64,000 nt of DNA from Spinacia oleracea. Taxonomy: Eukaryota > Streptophyta > Magnoliopsida > Caryophyllales > Amaranthaceae. Below, in pieces: positions 23,751 to 35,677 of this stretch. The translations under genes and the position numbers were made by a program. Below the pieces are notes generated by a model that did not search any database, was not told where the DNA came from, and saw only the letters and a program-made list of their open reading frames with translations. How positions within the stretch are numbered: the first letter of the stretch is position 1; each line of letters starts with the position of its first letter. The stretch is taken from positions 80,667,141-80,731,140 of the forward strand of contig NC_079487.1 of NCBI RefSeq assembly GCF_020520425.1, in the 5' to 3' direction.

Positions 23751-23788
23751 ACTTTGACCGAGTCTTGGAGTAAGACGATGGTCAAAGT
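23751..23788. other. Inverted repeat beside the polypurine tract of Tat element A
   Basis: ACTTTGACC (23751-23759) and GGTCAAAGT (23780-23788) form a 9-bp stem with a 20-base loop directly inside the 3' LTR. The second Tat element has the same arrangement at 56468-56508 and again at 60761-60804, with different loop sequences. Confidence 0.75.
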
Positions 23789-24180
23789 ATCAGACGGAGT
23801 GCGTCAAACAAGCCATGGTGTATGTGACCTGTTTTGCGAGGGTCTCACGAGCCCTCGAGTGATAACATTTGACTTAAGGGTCATCACTTGAAGTGTTAAC
23901 ACATTCCTCACGTGTCATTGGAATTTGTTAAGTATAGAAACTCCCTCACTTTGTCATTGGAAGTACCTACAGATGTATAGAAACTCCCTCACTTTGTCAT
24001 TGGAAGTATCTACAGACGTTTTCGAAATCAAAGCTATAAAGTGTAACCAGGCCTGGCCAAGCTCGATCACGAGGTAAAAATATTTTTAAAGATTCTCATT
24101 TTCAGGGTTAGCTAAACGAGAAAACCCCCTTATTTTTAGAGGACGTAAAACGAAGGAAAATCCAGTACATCGCTCTTTTT

Positions 24181-24315
24181 TGGGAAAGCGGAAAACCAAT
24201 CCTTTGATTTTTGGAAAAGGGAAACCATCTTTTGATTTTTGGAAAAAGATAAACCATCCTTTGATTTTTGGAAAAAGATAAACCATCCTTTGATTTTTGG
24301 AAAAGGGAAACCAGG
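24181..24315. repeat. 28-bp tandem repeats in Tat element A
   Basis: About four copies of a unit around AACCATCCTTTGATTTTTGG followed by AAAAGAT or AAGGG. They lie near the 3' LTR in a non-coding stretch. Tandem repeats are common in the untranslated parts of Tat elements. Confidence 0.85.
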
Positions 24316-24324
24316 AAAAGTTAT

Positions 24325-24690
24325 CGCTGCAGCGACTAAGGACCTGCGCGATTAGTGACGCAGACCCCGCACGCTGAAGGCGGGCGAGCCTGTCCTGCTG
24401 AGGGTGGACGCCCCGTCCGATAGAAGTGGACGAATCTGTTTTGATGTTTTGAAAATAAGGACCTACGCGGTTTGTGACGTAGACCCCACCGGCAGAAGAT
24501 GGCGAGCCTGTTTTTTGAAGATTTCATTTTATTTTATTTTTTTTTTGTTTTCGAAAACTGAGGACCTGCGCGTTTTAGTGACACAAACCCCGCCCGCTGA
24601 AGGTGGGCGAACCTGAATTCGTTTTTCTTGATTTGGGACTCGCATGGTTCTGACGCGAACCTGCCCGATCGAGGTGGGCCAGAACCTATT
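24325..24690. repeat. Degenerate tandem repeats with paired GC motifs in Tat element A
   Basis: Four loose copies of a unit of GGACCTGCGCG, a GTGACGCAGACCCCG-like segment, and CTGAAGGCGGGCGAGCCTG, at about 24325-24420, 24455-24515, 24560-24620 and 24630-24690. The copies differ but keep the order of the three segments. Confidence 0.7.
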
Positions 24691-25792
24691 TCATTTATCA
24701 TTGGGATTTCTTTTGAGAATTTTTCATTCATTCTTGTAAGAGCGAGTTCTCTCGAGAAATGTTCGGGTTTAGTTGTAACCTGAATGTGGGTTGGCAACGT
24801 GTCTAAACGGACCATCGTTTCGTGGCCGTCTGCCTTTCATGGTTTTGAAAAAGTCTTTGCGGCCCATAGGATGTATGTCACCGTTTAGAACTGGCCTAGT
24901 TATGCCATTACTTGGGTCCTTGCGGAATGACTGGTGGGACCATATGCGAATGTTAACGGAGACCTTTACCTTGAGGTCGAGTCCGTCTTTTTGAATTTGT
25001 CCAAGCACGGGACGCAGCCTGAAAGTGTTGTTTCAACTTGCATCGTATATTTTCTTTCTTTCAAGCCCCCAAGCATTCGTACTTGGTGGTCGCTCTTTGC
25101 CAAGAAAAGTGCGTATTTTATAACGTCATTGATCGTGTTTGGATCGTGCTCGTAAGTGCGAGCGACCTTTGTAGTGGTATGCTACTTTGATGAAATCGAG
25201 GAGTGCGACTTCATTTTCCGGGCGACAAAGTTTGCTTCATTTTTCAATGATTAATACATCGAGCTTACTTTGGCCCGGATTGATCTTTTGACAAATAAAC
25301 GCTTTTATTTTGAGAAACCAACGACGTAATGATTTTTTTTTTGTTCCGAAGAATGACCTTGATTATTATACGTTTTTTTTATATTGCTTTGAAAAATGTA
25401 CACATATTTTTTGAGACGAGTCTAAGTTTCGACATTTGCTTTGACTATTTGGGCTCTAAAAGTGCTTTGGGCTTGATCTTGATTACAACAGGGCCCTGTG
25501 TTTACTAACACGGTTTTAGGCATTTTCCTGGTTCGCGTTTTGGAAGAGTTGGGCCTTGGGCTGCATTTTCATCGCCCCAGGCCAGGCGTTAGATATTTCG
25601 GCGCCCAGCCTCGGGCGCTGAAAATGCTACCTTAGCAGCCTTTTTTATTTTTCCAGATTTCTCAATGCGTTTCCGAATGGGATCAGGATGATTTCGTGTA
25701 TGTATAGGGGATTAAGTACGTCTTTCTTTTTTACCACTGCCAACTTCTTCTCTCCTACAATTATCTAGCTTTATCTTTTTCCTACACTTGCC

Positions 25793-27598
25793 ATGTCGAT
25801 TCATCCTTTCTCCCTCCAACGAGTTGTTAGGCGCTGGCTTAGAACCCTTAATTCTACAGAAAAGGTTTTTTTGAAAGGATACCGCTTAGAGGCACTTTTA
25901 GGCTTACAACAAATTAACATTGATTATAACTTTCTGTATGCCGCCCTAAACTTTTGGGATTCTGATCACCATGTTTTTGTTTTTCGGGGCAATGAGGTAT
26001 GCCCTTTGCCAGATGAATTTTCCGCAATCCTGGGTTATCCTACCAATGCTACTCCTGCTACCCCTGGCACTGTTGAAGAGGGTAAAACAACTATAGGGGC
26101 TTTCCTAGGACTAGATGATGACACGCTTGCTGAGATCATTGTGGGTGATAAGGTTAATTTGGCAAAGCTTGCAAAACATCACTTTAGGCCTAGTAAAAAC
26201 ATGACTGAACAGAAATTGAATATCCAGGCACTTGTATTCTGCTTGTTGAACCACTATTTACTGCCGAATAACAATGGTGAGTTTGGTGACATAAGGTTGA
26301 TTCCCCTGATCAGTCAGATGGAGAGTTGCTATTCCATTATGCCGTTGATTGTTGCCGAGACTTTGTTGGGTGCGGATGAGTTAAAGAAGGATGTCAAGTC
26401 TGAAAATTTTAAGGGGAGCCCCCTATTGCTGCAGGTAATTGATCGTTTATTTGCGCGCATATAATTATTTTTTCTTTTCGTTTGCCTCTGCCTGGAGCTG
26501 ATTTTCAGCGCCCAGGGCTGGGCGTCGGAATTTCTGGCGCCTGGTCCTGGGCGTTGAAAATGCATCCCAGGCCTTATTATTTTTCTGATCGTACCCGTTT
26601 TTTGTTCGCAGACTTGGCTCATGGAACGACTTAGGCTTCTAGAAGCTCATGCCGATCCTAAACATTATCGCCCTATAGCCTTAGGCAACCGAAAGTATTT
26701 GCACCAAGGCCAGGACGAGGCCGAATGGGCCTCCTATTTTACTCATGGCATATGCTCTATTAAGTGGGTGGTACCGTGATGGGGTTTGACTAATATGACG
26801 GGGGGTTCCGAGACGTTAGTTCATATTTCTTTGTTGGGATTATCTCGGCATGTTTACATCTTTCCTTACCGAGTCATGCGACAATACGGCTTAAGGCAGA
26901 CTATCCCATTTGCTGATACGGTACCACCTAAAGTAGCGGTTTTTTCACGAGCACGGGTTCAAGCGTGGGCTAAGTATTATGGTGGCCTCCCGCGTTGGAC
27001 CGTGACTACAGATGGCTTTGTGGGTCTTTCCGAGAATTATAAGTTGTGGATGAGTTCCGATGATAAGGCTGTGAGAACTAAGGCTCGAAATGAAGAGCCG
27101 GCTGAACTTTTGATACCTCGAGGTAGGGCTAAGTATGAAAACCGTAATCCTGCTAACCCTCGCGAAAACGGCATTAAGACTGTGAAAGCTCGTCCTGATT
27201 GAAAGCGAAAGGAAATTCCTCCTCGTTCCAGTTCTAGGCCTAAAAAGGTACCTAACGTGAAGGGGCCTGCTGTTCCCAGAAGAAATGCAAGCTCTCGCGG
27301 AGATCATCGTCGGAATAATGTATGGGTTAGGAAAGTTGAGCCCCCAGTAGAACCAGTGGCTGATCGAATTGATGTCGATAATTCTTACCCTACTATTGTT
27401 TGTGCCCTTGAGGCTGAGCGGGCTATAGCTGTTCAGACTGAAGATGTTTCTGAGGCCTTGGCATCCTTGGAAGTTAGTGTCAAGGAGCCTGTTCTTATGG
27501 AGATCGACATAGGGGCAGCGCATAAGCCCGTGGGGGTGGACCCTGCGAACATTGCCCTCTACAAAACTTTATTTGATGATCCGGAAGAACTCGAGTAG
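25793..27598 (+). pseudogene. Extra antisense gene of Tat element A, plant-mobile-domain/DUF7745-like
   Basis: Reads opposite to gag, in the place where pol should be. The first open stretch (25793-26464) encodes ALNFWDSDHHVFVFRGNEVC, PLPDEFSAILGYPT and QKLNIQALVFCLLNHYLLPN, the pattern of plant-mobile-domain-like (DUF7745-type) proteins found in many plant transposons. Further open stretches follow at 26786-27202 and 27257-27598. One of the GC-rich modules lies between the first two, in what looks like an intron. Extra antisense ORFs between pol and the 3' LTR are known in Tat-lineage elements. Function unknown. Confidence 0.75.
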
Positions 27599-27599
27599 T

Positions 27600-29129
27600 G
27601 TAGTTCTTGCTAGGGTGTAGGTGCCTTTTATTTATTTCAGTTGTGTTTGTTTTTTCATTCCTTAGCACTTTGGTTTTCCTTCTTATTATTTTTAAATATT
27701 AATAAAGGCGTAATTTTATTTTTCTGGTTTCTTTGCTTTCTTGTTCTCGTTTTGCTTCTCTTTTTTATTTGCTCATTTCCAACACTTATGCACGTTATAT
27801 TTTTATTTGATTGGACCGAATCCATAAATAGGATTGCCTACGTATCCTTGTTAAATAACTTTCACTTAGAATCAGGTCGCGCGTAGTTCTAGCTAGAATG
27901 AATTCTAGGATGCCGAATTTGATAAGTATGTTCTGAGATGGAAACATATTATTTGAAACGGTAGAATAGACGAAGTTTATTTTAATCTGCTGCTTTGCCG
28001 TAAGTCGAAATTTTCTTTATGATTTTTTTTGAGTACATGTATTTTGCGCATCGTTTTTTTTCATGTGTTTTTTTTGTGGTATGTATATCTGAATACGTGA
28101 ACACGTGCTGTACCCCCCCCCCCCCAAGTGTTTGTTATTTTTTCGTGTATGTGCGGATAAAATGACGAGCACTTCTGGGTAAACTTCGGCAAGCAGAGAG
28201 TTTCAACGCCCAGACTAGGGCGTTAATGATTTCGGCGCCCAGTTCTGGGCGCTGAAAATGATTTCTGGGGTGATTTTTGGCGTGCTGCTTCTTTTCTTTC
28301 ACATGTTTCTTTCTTTTATTTCTTTTTCTTTGTTTTGTTTTACTTTTTATTCATCAGAAATCAATTTTGACACTATTTCGGAAGCTTTTTGGACTGTTAG
28401 CATGAAATGCATTTTCGTCCGGATTAAGTTTATCTATTCTTGACTCAAAACGGCTTTGAAAATAGAGTTAGGGTGCGAAAGATGTGAAGATCTTTGTGTA
28501 GGGCTTTTGGGTGGGTTGAGGTGTGCGTTGTTAATGAAGGGTATGGTGGGGTTACGTTTTATTAATTTTCTTTTTAAGCAACATTTGCATTCGTTTTGGA
28601 TTTGATTTCCTTTGATTTCTTTGGGTTGCATGGGTTGATTTTTATGATTGCACGGATTGACCTTTATGTCTTGGAGGTACGGTCTATTTTGTGGATTTCG
28701 AGAATTGGTTTTGATGTCACGATTCAAGACCGAGTGGGCCTTGCTATTGGGCCTAAAGTGGGTCGCTTCCTTATATTTTTTTGATTTTATTTTTGCAAAT
28801 ATGATTAGTGCTTGTTGTGTTAGAGCAATTTCTTTTTAGGAGAAATCTTACGCCTTTATTAATAAAGTAAGGAAAACACACTGAAATAAATTGGCCTATA
28901 TTCTAAGGGGTCTTAGGACCATCTCTAGAGTTTTATTTTTTTCTATCATCTAAAGAACTACTAGGCGTTTTGCTAAAGTGCTCTCTATGGCTCAAGCCTT
29001 TGGTTTAGTCTCGTAGAACTTTGGTCCTTCGCCTGTACTCATCTTGAACTATATTCCCTTTGCATTGACCCACTGATATGTCTTCACCCATCCGTTCTCG
29101 GTCTCTTCTGGTGTTGATATAGGAGTGAT
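27600..29129. other. Non-coding stretch of Tat element A
   Basis: T-rich sequence between the end of the antisense gene and the end of the protease region. It holds a C-run at 28113-28126 and one GC-rich module (28199-28260). No reverse transcriptase or integrase motif was seen on either strand. Confidence 0.5.
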
Positions 29130-30626
29130 TTACCGGGTTGGATTGAAACCTTCATCTTGTAGGGCTAGGGTAGTTATTACAGTCTCGTCCTCCATAGGCC
29201 TCGATTCGTTAAACAATGTCCATAGAGCTTGGTCGTCTAATATTTCAACTATTTCAGTCTTGGTGAGGTGGGGTGCCTCATCCATAGTGTGACAGTCATG
29301 GAAAATCTCAAATCCGGGTTTTAGCAGGCCATTCCGAACAAAGGGTTCAGGGAAGTCGCAGCATGGGTGTTCTTCTCCTTCTCGGACAAACATACCGTTA
29401 AGGGTTCTTTGGTATGGGGGAAGAAGGGTGGCTTGTTTTGTCTTGGCTGGCTTAAGGCATAGCCTAGACAAGTGGTCAGCAATATCTTCCTCCGTTGGTG
29501 TATAGCCTAGACCAAAGGGAGTAGTTTTTTTGGGTGGGGGATGGAACATGTTGTTCTTCTTCCTTATGCCCAATGGAGTTCCCGGGAAATAGCCTTGAGC
29601 TAGCAATATTTTAGGGATGACCCGGGACGCTCGCGGGTCTAGAAATGCTAAATTGTAGTCCTCAATGACTTGGATGACTTCATCCACTTGAAAACCGTAA
29701 AGGTCTTCTGCAGCATCGGTCGTTTCGACCATAGTACAACTGACGTCGAGAGGAGGGGCGCGTATTTCCAGAATTACCCCGTTATGGTTAAGTTTAACCA
29801 TCTGGTGCAAGGTAGAAGCCACACCTCCTAAGTCATGGAGCCAAGGGCGCCCTAAGAGGAGGTTGAAAGTGGGCTTGATGTCAATTATCTGAAACTCCGT
29901 GGTGCGTGCCACAGGCCCTGTTTGTATTGTGAGGTTGATTTTTCCCAACACAGGCCTTCGAGAGTTATCATAGGCTCGCACCCCTTGCGTGGAGGTTTGG
30001 AAGTCATCAATTCCTAGCCCCAAGCAATGGGCGGTTCGCAATGGGCAAACATTTACCGCTGAACCGTTATCTACGAGTGCTAGGGGAATGTTTTGTCCTT
30101 TGCATCCAACCACTAGATAGAGAGCCTTATTGTGGGCGCCTCCTTCTTTAGGTAAGTCTTTGTCAGTAAAAACTATTGCTTTTTCCTCAACATCTCTCGT
30201 GACGTGGTTAACCAACGAGTCAGGTGTGATGTCCGTAGGGACTGAGATGAGGTCAAGTGAGCGAATAAGTTTTTCACGATGTTCCTTTGAAGTGCACATG
30301 AGATCCCAGATGGTAATCTCGGCTTTGGTTCTTTTTAGTTGCTTCAAGAAAGGATTTTCGATGACTTCTGCGACGGTGGTGTGCCGCATGTTTTCAGGAG
30401 TCTGTCTGACTGGGATGTCGTCCACGGGAGGTGGGCGAATATCCTGTTGGTATACCCTTCCGGACCGAGTGAGATTGTCAACTTCGGGCTCTTGAGGGGT
30501 GGTGTCAATGGGAGCATGCCCGGGCCAAGTTTCAGTAAAGAGGTCCTGGCCCGATACTTGGGACAGGTAGATATCTTCAGCATCATCATCCCACACACCG
30601 CACACTTCTCTCTTGATTCGATCCAT
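29130..30626 (-). pseudogene. Tat element A protease region
   Basis: A 498-residue open stretch downstream of gag. It contains a retropepsin domain with IPLALVDNGSAVNVCPLRTA at about residues 180-200, an active-site region with Asn after the Asp. FQIIDIKPTFNLLLGRPWLH is its C-terminal part. Tat/Athila elements carry the same protease type. The usual reverse transcriptase that should follow is absent. Confidence 0.85.
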
Positions 30627-30991
30627 AGGACCATGGCGAGTGGTGCACCTTGGGGCTTAATATACACCGTAGGGTCAAAGTTCATATTTTCCGGTTGATC
30701 GAGAGAGATGTGACAAGAGCCGAGTGGGCTCTTGTTGTTGTTGGGTTTGCCAACGTTAGGGAGGGGTATTATTTCATCCTCTATCATATCCTGGATCGTG
30801 TTTTTTAGATTCCAGCAGTTTTCAGTATCATGCCCATTTCCTTGATGGAACTCGCAGCGGGCGCCCTCGACCCAGTATTTATTTTTGAATGGAGGGTCGC
30901 GTATGGCGCCTATGGGCCTTAGTTTTCCTTGTTTGGTTAGTCTTTGGAAGGCTTGTACTAGAGTCGACCCGAGTGGGGCAAACTTTCGGTC

Positions 30992-31969
30992 TCAGGTCCA
31001 CCTTCCGGGGCTCCTTCGGGTTGGTGTTTCTTCTACGGCGTGGACCTCTTGGGCTTGAGGCGTGTGGCCCCTGTTGTAGGTATTACTTTTGTATACAGGC
31101 TTGCTTTGTACTGTTTTTGTGAGGTCATCCTCGATCTTTATTCCTACATCGTAAACCCTCTTGAAGGTGTCAAGGCCCAAGTATCTAAGATGTTGTTTAT
31201 AAGCTGGGTCTAGGTTGTCAATGAATTTTTGGACCAATTCAGTTTCAGGAGGCCTATTGATTAGTTGGGCCGCTTGGTCCCTCCATCTAGCGAAGTAGGT
31301 CGTGAAACCTTCATTTTTCTTTTGGAAGAGGACTTCCAGCTCGCGCATGGTAACTTGAAAATCCATGTTCGACGAGTATTGCTTGATGAAGACATTGACA
31401 AAGTCCTCCCAAGTAGGGAAGAGCTTAGGGTCCTGGTGGTAGTACCATTTGAGGGGCACAGGTTCCAAGGACAAAGGAAAGGCAGGCAGATACATGGACT
31501 TGTCCACACCTTTCAAGTTTATGGCATTCACAAAGCTCAAGAGATGATCACGGGGATTGTCCGTGGCTTTGAACTTTGGTAAGTCGGATGAACTAAACTT
31601 TTCCGGTAGTTTGCCGGGAAAAGGTTCGGGATCGAGGGAGAAATACTTGCTCCCCATAGTTTGCTGCAGAACCATTTTTTCGATCTTCTTCTCGTTATCG
31701 AGGCCATGTTTGGCTTGCGCAGCCGCTAAGGATTCGTTTTCCATTTTTAGTTGATTCATAAGTAGGGTCATTTGGGCCATTTGGTCCCGCAGCTTTTCCA
31801 TGGACATGTTTGAGGGTGCGAATCGAGGTTGGGGAATCGGAGATCCTTGAAAGGGGGAGTGACGGATGGAGCTTGGAGTTGCTAAACCTTGTGTTGGTAA
31901 TGTATCTTCGAGACGTACTAACCTTTGATTTTCAGATCGACGCCAAGTGGCAGAACCAGCCCTATGCAT
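30992..31969 (-). pseudogene. Tat element A gag
   Basis: An open stretch of about 325 residues. A coiled-coil-like region (MEKLRDQMAQMTLLMNQLKM) is followed by the retrotransposon gag domain, with PRDHLLSFVNAINLKG, LKWYYHQDP, WEDFVNVFIKQYSSN and TYFARWRDQAAQL. This is the order seen in Tat/Ogre gag proteins. It lies just inside the 5' LTR and primer site. Confidence 0.88.
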
Positions 31970-33196
31970 AAGACAAGCTAAAGTTTAGGCCCATAGTTAA
32001 GCATTACTTAGTCTAGACTTTTGACTCTTCCTATCGGTTTTCTATTCTCACTCTTGTTGGTACATTTTGGCTTTTCTTTTGGTCATTCTTTAGGTTTTCG
32101 AAACACTTGCCCGCGTGACATTCAAAGTTATATTAACTGGCATGCTTGGTTTCGGTGCCGAACATTGTCATCATAGGGGGCCTAATGACGACGCAAGGAG
32201 TTATTTATTTTATAAGTCGTTTTTAGAATTGAGTGCCTTTTTCATACGTCCTCGTAGAAAATTTGTTATGAATTTTTTTATTGCTACGTATATTTTGTGC
32301 GAGGGCACCGAGGCTGCGGTGCCTGGCCAAAAGGCCAAGCAGCAACTTCAGCGCCCAGCAAGGGCGATGAAATAATTGGCGCCCAGCCAGGGGCGTTGAA
32401 AATGCGTCCCTGGCTGGTAATCGTATTCTGTTCGTCTATTTTTTTTTGTACATACGACTTAATTTTGCGTGCTTGCCCAATAACGTCCTTTGCGCGTTAT
32501 GCAGCGTCGTGGGATCCGTTACAGGCCGTCCTGGGCGTCGCTTATTTTTGTGGCGATCGCTCGGGACTGCGGGACACGTATTTAGGTATAACTCTTTGGC
32601 CAATTGGTGTTTATGAATGTTTGGGCAATTTTTAGGGTCGTTGGTTTTCTAGCGTTATTTTTCACACACAATCACAACACAATCACATAATTCGCTACAC
32701 ATAACTAACATTACAACATGAAGCAAAAATAATATGTCACGTAGTTTATGTTAGGCTTCTATGGGTAATATTTGCGTCGGCTTGGTACCGCTTCTATCGT
32801 AGATCCAACACATGCCCCGGTCGAGGTAGTGCATTCAACAGACAAATTTCGTCCCAAGAGGCCAATCACGATGTAAGCCAAGGGGGCATGCACCAATGAG
32901 AGGGACCTTAGTGGGCGAGCGATTGGGTTTGGGACGGGTGTACTACTAGCGAAAAGTGCCGAGTGGACAACATTCGAAGCGTATGCACCCCCCGGTTGGC
33001 GATGGGTATCCTTAGTCCCAACTCCCGAGATGAAACATGCCAAGGGAGCCGAGATTCGTTATGCGGTTCTGTCCGTTCACATTAATATGCTGATTTTCAG
33101 GTCGTCCCAACTTGATAAGGAAATAAACGCGGAGTAGGACCGTTTCACCCTTTGGCTATTTTGATTACCTACGAGCACGAGTATTTCATTAACGTT
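31970..33196. other. Leader of Tat element A
   Basis: Untranslated region between primer site and gag. It contains one GC-rich module (32346-32404). I see no ORF I trust. Confidence 0.5.
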
Positions 33197-33214
33197 CCCC
33201 AGTGGAGTCGCCAC
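33197..33214 (-). promoter_or_regulatory. Primer-binding site of Tat element A
   Basis: Directly inside the 5' LTR the minus strand reads GTGGCGACTCCACTGGGG. This resembles the tRNA-Arg-type primer site reported for Ogre/Tat elements rather than the Met-type site of Copia. The exact tRNA was not checked. Confidence 0.7.
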
Positions 33215-34681
33215 TGTGAGGGGGTCGAAAAAGCACGAGGCTAATGCGTGACCTCGTCCCTCGTGGGCGTGACGTTGTCAGATCAAGTGTAATTGGATTT
33301 CCTGTGAGTTTACACCCAATCGACTAGTAATATAGGAGTGGTCATTCAGTTTTTAACGACAATGAGAAAAACTGACAAAACCCGGTTATCGTGACATAAA
33401 GGGAGTGCAATTATGTTCGACCACGACGGCCATAGGTTCCCTTGTGATCCCTGGTGTGGGGATCGCTCAACGTACACCCGCTGGGCAGAGATTGAGAGTT
33501 CGGGGGACTGTAACTACCAAGAGGAGTGCTCATCGATAACTCCAGAGGCAGGTTATCCTTACTAGCTCAGCATATATAATTGAAGGGACATGCGTTAAAC
33601 TATTAAACTATTCTGAATTGATTTTAGCAATATGCAACACATAACACTAAATCGATCGTGATTATCTTATTTAGATTGATTTAAGGTATCTAGCATGATA
33701 ATTCAATTGTCCAAGGTATTATCTTATTAGGCGTGATAGATCAATCAAGTTAATAGTTTGACAATTTTATAAAAGGGTGATGAAAGCGATTAAATCATAT
33801 GAGGGACACATTACAACGCACCCTTGAGAGGTGCGTCACGGTTCTCAGAAAACTAACCACTTGGCTTTGCTACTTCTCCTTTTATTTAACGAATCTCGGG
33901 TTTCTAAGCAATGTTCCAGTATTTAGGCTTAAATCATCAGCTACAAGGGGCAGGACGCGTTCTGTTCGACTTTTGGGTCGATTGCGACAGAACGCCGGAT
34001 CAATTTCGCAGCGTGAGGCTAGGCTTAAGGCTAGAGTCAATACTCAGGTTATGGAATTGTGTGTTGTGTTCACGTCGGTTTTTAGGCTATATTTATAGGG
34101 AAAGAGTTTGTGGAAAGATAGATCTTTAGAATACGAATCCAAAAAGAATTCGGAGATACGGCCCCAGGTATTTTCAGCGCCCAGGGCTGGGCGCCGAAGA
34201 TTTCGGCGCCCAGACCCAGGCGTTGAAAATAGGATCTGGGCCGAGCCTTTTGTCAGATCTGGACTCTTAAACACGGAGCTTTTGAGATTTATCCGAGTTT
34301 CTTAGTGCGTATTAACTTATGACTGAATGCGTCTGGGCCCGAACTCTAGGTTCATTAGGAATTTAATTAATACGTAACTCTTATTTTCGAATTATAACAG
34401 GAATAGAATTCCTTTTGCCAATTCTATCTCTTTTAGGACTTATGTTGGAGTGCAACACCTAATTCTGACAGATTTCTATCTTTTATGACTTTGCCACTTT
34501 TAACAACTACTTCTTACGGCAGTTACTATTCTTAGCATGTTTCTATAAATAGCAGTTTTGGCTGAAATGAAAGGGTGATTGAGATTCGTTATTTTATAGG
34601 AGATGCGTTGCCAAGCGGAGATTTATGTTCTCATCGTCGAACATTCCCTTTCGGGAAAGGGGACACAATCAGGTGTCTACA
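33215..34681 (-). repeat. Tat element A, right LTR (5' LTR in element orientation)
   Basis: 1467 bp, nearly identical to the left LTR. It also carries the GC-rich module, at 34170-34230. As the 5' LTR it should hold the promoter reading leftwards into gag. Confidence 0.95.
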
Positions 34682-34686
34682 GGCTT

Positions 34687-34950
34687 CGAGAGAAGATAGT
34701 CACCCCGAGAAAGCGAATGGCTATAAGGAATCATGTCTCTAGAGATCATTATCATTGTCACCCCTACGTTGGAAGTCTCTAATCAACCAAAGAAGAAGCA
34801 TATGTCTATTTCTTTTGGTATTAGCTTTGAGTCCTTAAATAGTTGTATTGAGTCTTGTTCTAGTATTCTCAAGTCGTGTGCTAGTATTGTAGAGTCTTAT
34901 TGTATGTTATACTAGTAAGGTCAAAGGTCAATGATTCTGATGGAGTTAGT
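34687..34950 (+). other. Sequence continuing the TPR gene region past the Tat insertion
   Basis: Joining 22268 to 34687 restores the pre-insertion site. The sequence just before and just after is of similar composition and can be read open for a few dozen residues (REKIVTPRKRMAIRNH). It may be the 3' part of the TPR gene relic. No domain recognised. Confidence 0.35.
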
Positions 34951-35342
34951 TATAAATAATTAATAATTAATAAATAATAATTAATAATTAATAAATAATA
35001 ATTAATAACTAATAATTAATAATTACTAATTAATAACTAATAACTAATAACTAATAACTAATAATTAATAATTAATAATTAATAATTAATAATTAATAAT
35101 TAATAATTAATAATTAATAATTAATAATTAATAATTAATAATTAATAATTAATAATTAATAATTAATAATTAATAATTAATAATTAATAATTAATAATTA
35201 ATAATTAATAATTAATAATTAATAATTAATAATTAATAATTAATAATTAATAATTAATAATTAATAATTAATAATTAATAATTAATAATTAATAATTAAT
35301 AATTAATAATTAATAATTAATAATTAATAATTAATAATTAAT
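34951..35342. repeat. AT-only heptamer array (TTAATAA)n
   Basis: About 390 bp of TTAATAA units. The first 100 bp is irregular, with TAACTAA variants, and the rest is nearly perfect. A Stowaway MITE lies directly at its right end. Confidence 0.95.
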
Positions 35343-35343
35343 A

Positions 35344-35595
35344 CTCCATCCATTCTTAAATATTAGTCTTGTTTTGATTTTTCAACTCGTTTCAACTCAA
35401 TATTTAAACGTAAATATCTCCAAATACGTATGTTAAAAAAAATATGATATTGTTAAACTACACATTAAGACGAACAAAATAAGATCTCAAATGAATATGT
35501 TTTGAAGTACGTATTGGAAAGAAATTAGAAGATTCTATTTGATTGTGAATAGTGTCAAGATTCCAAATGGGACTAATATTCGAGAACAGAGGGGG
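35344..35595. mobile_element. Stowaway-type MITE (252 bp)
   Basis: The left end CTCCATCCATTCTTAAATAT matches the reverse complement of the right end, CCCCCTCTGTTCTCGAATAT, with several differences; both continue TAGTC. It is flanked by TA (35342-35343 and 35596-35597). It is more diverged than the copy at 7896, so probably older. Confidence 0.85.
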
Positions 35596-35677
35596 TAATT
35601 AAATATTAATAATTAGTAATCTATAGTTAATTACAAAATACTAATAAAAAATGTTAATTAATCTAAATAATAAATAA

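Larger units (their letters stand above)
22269..34681 (-). mobile_element. Complete Tat-lineage Ty3/Gypsy element (12.4 kb), non-autonomous
   Basis: Two nearly identical LTRs (22269-23740 and 33215-34681) begin TGTAGACACC and end CTCACA in element orientation. They are flanked by the exact 5-bp target duplication GGCTT at 22264-22268 and 34682-34686. The primer site reads GTGGCGACTCCACTGGGG and a G-rich polypurine tract lies by the left LTR. Gag (31969-30992) and protease (within 30626-29130) are on the minus strand. No reverse transcriptase, RNase H or integrase was seen; that space holds an extra gene on the opposite strand (25793-27598). It therefore looks structurally whole but dependent on another element. 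The small LTR divergence, plus one short length difference, suggests a recent insertion. Confidence 0.93.

Noticed and set aside
34951-35342. Heptamer array as telomeric repeat
   Set aside because: The unit is TTAATAA, not the plant telomere TTTAGGG.
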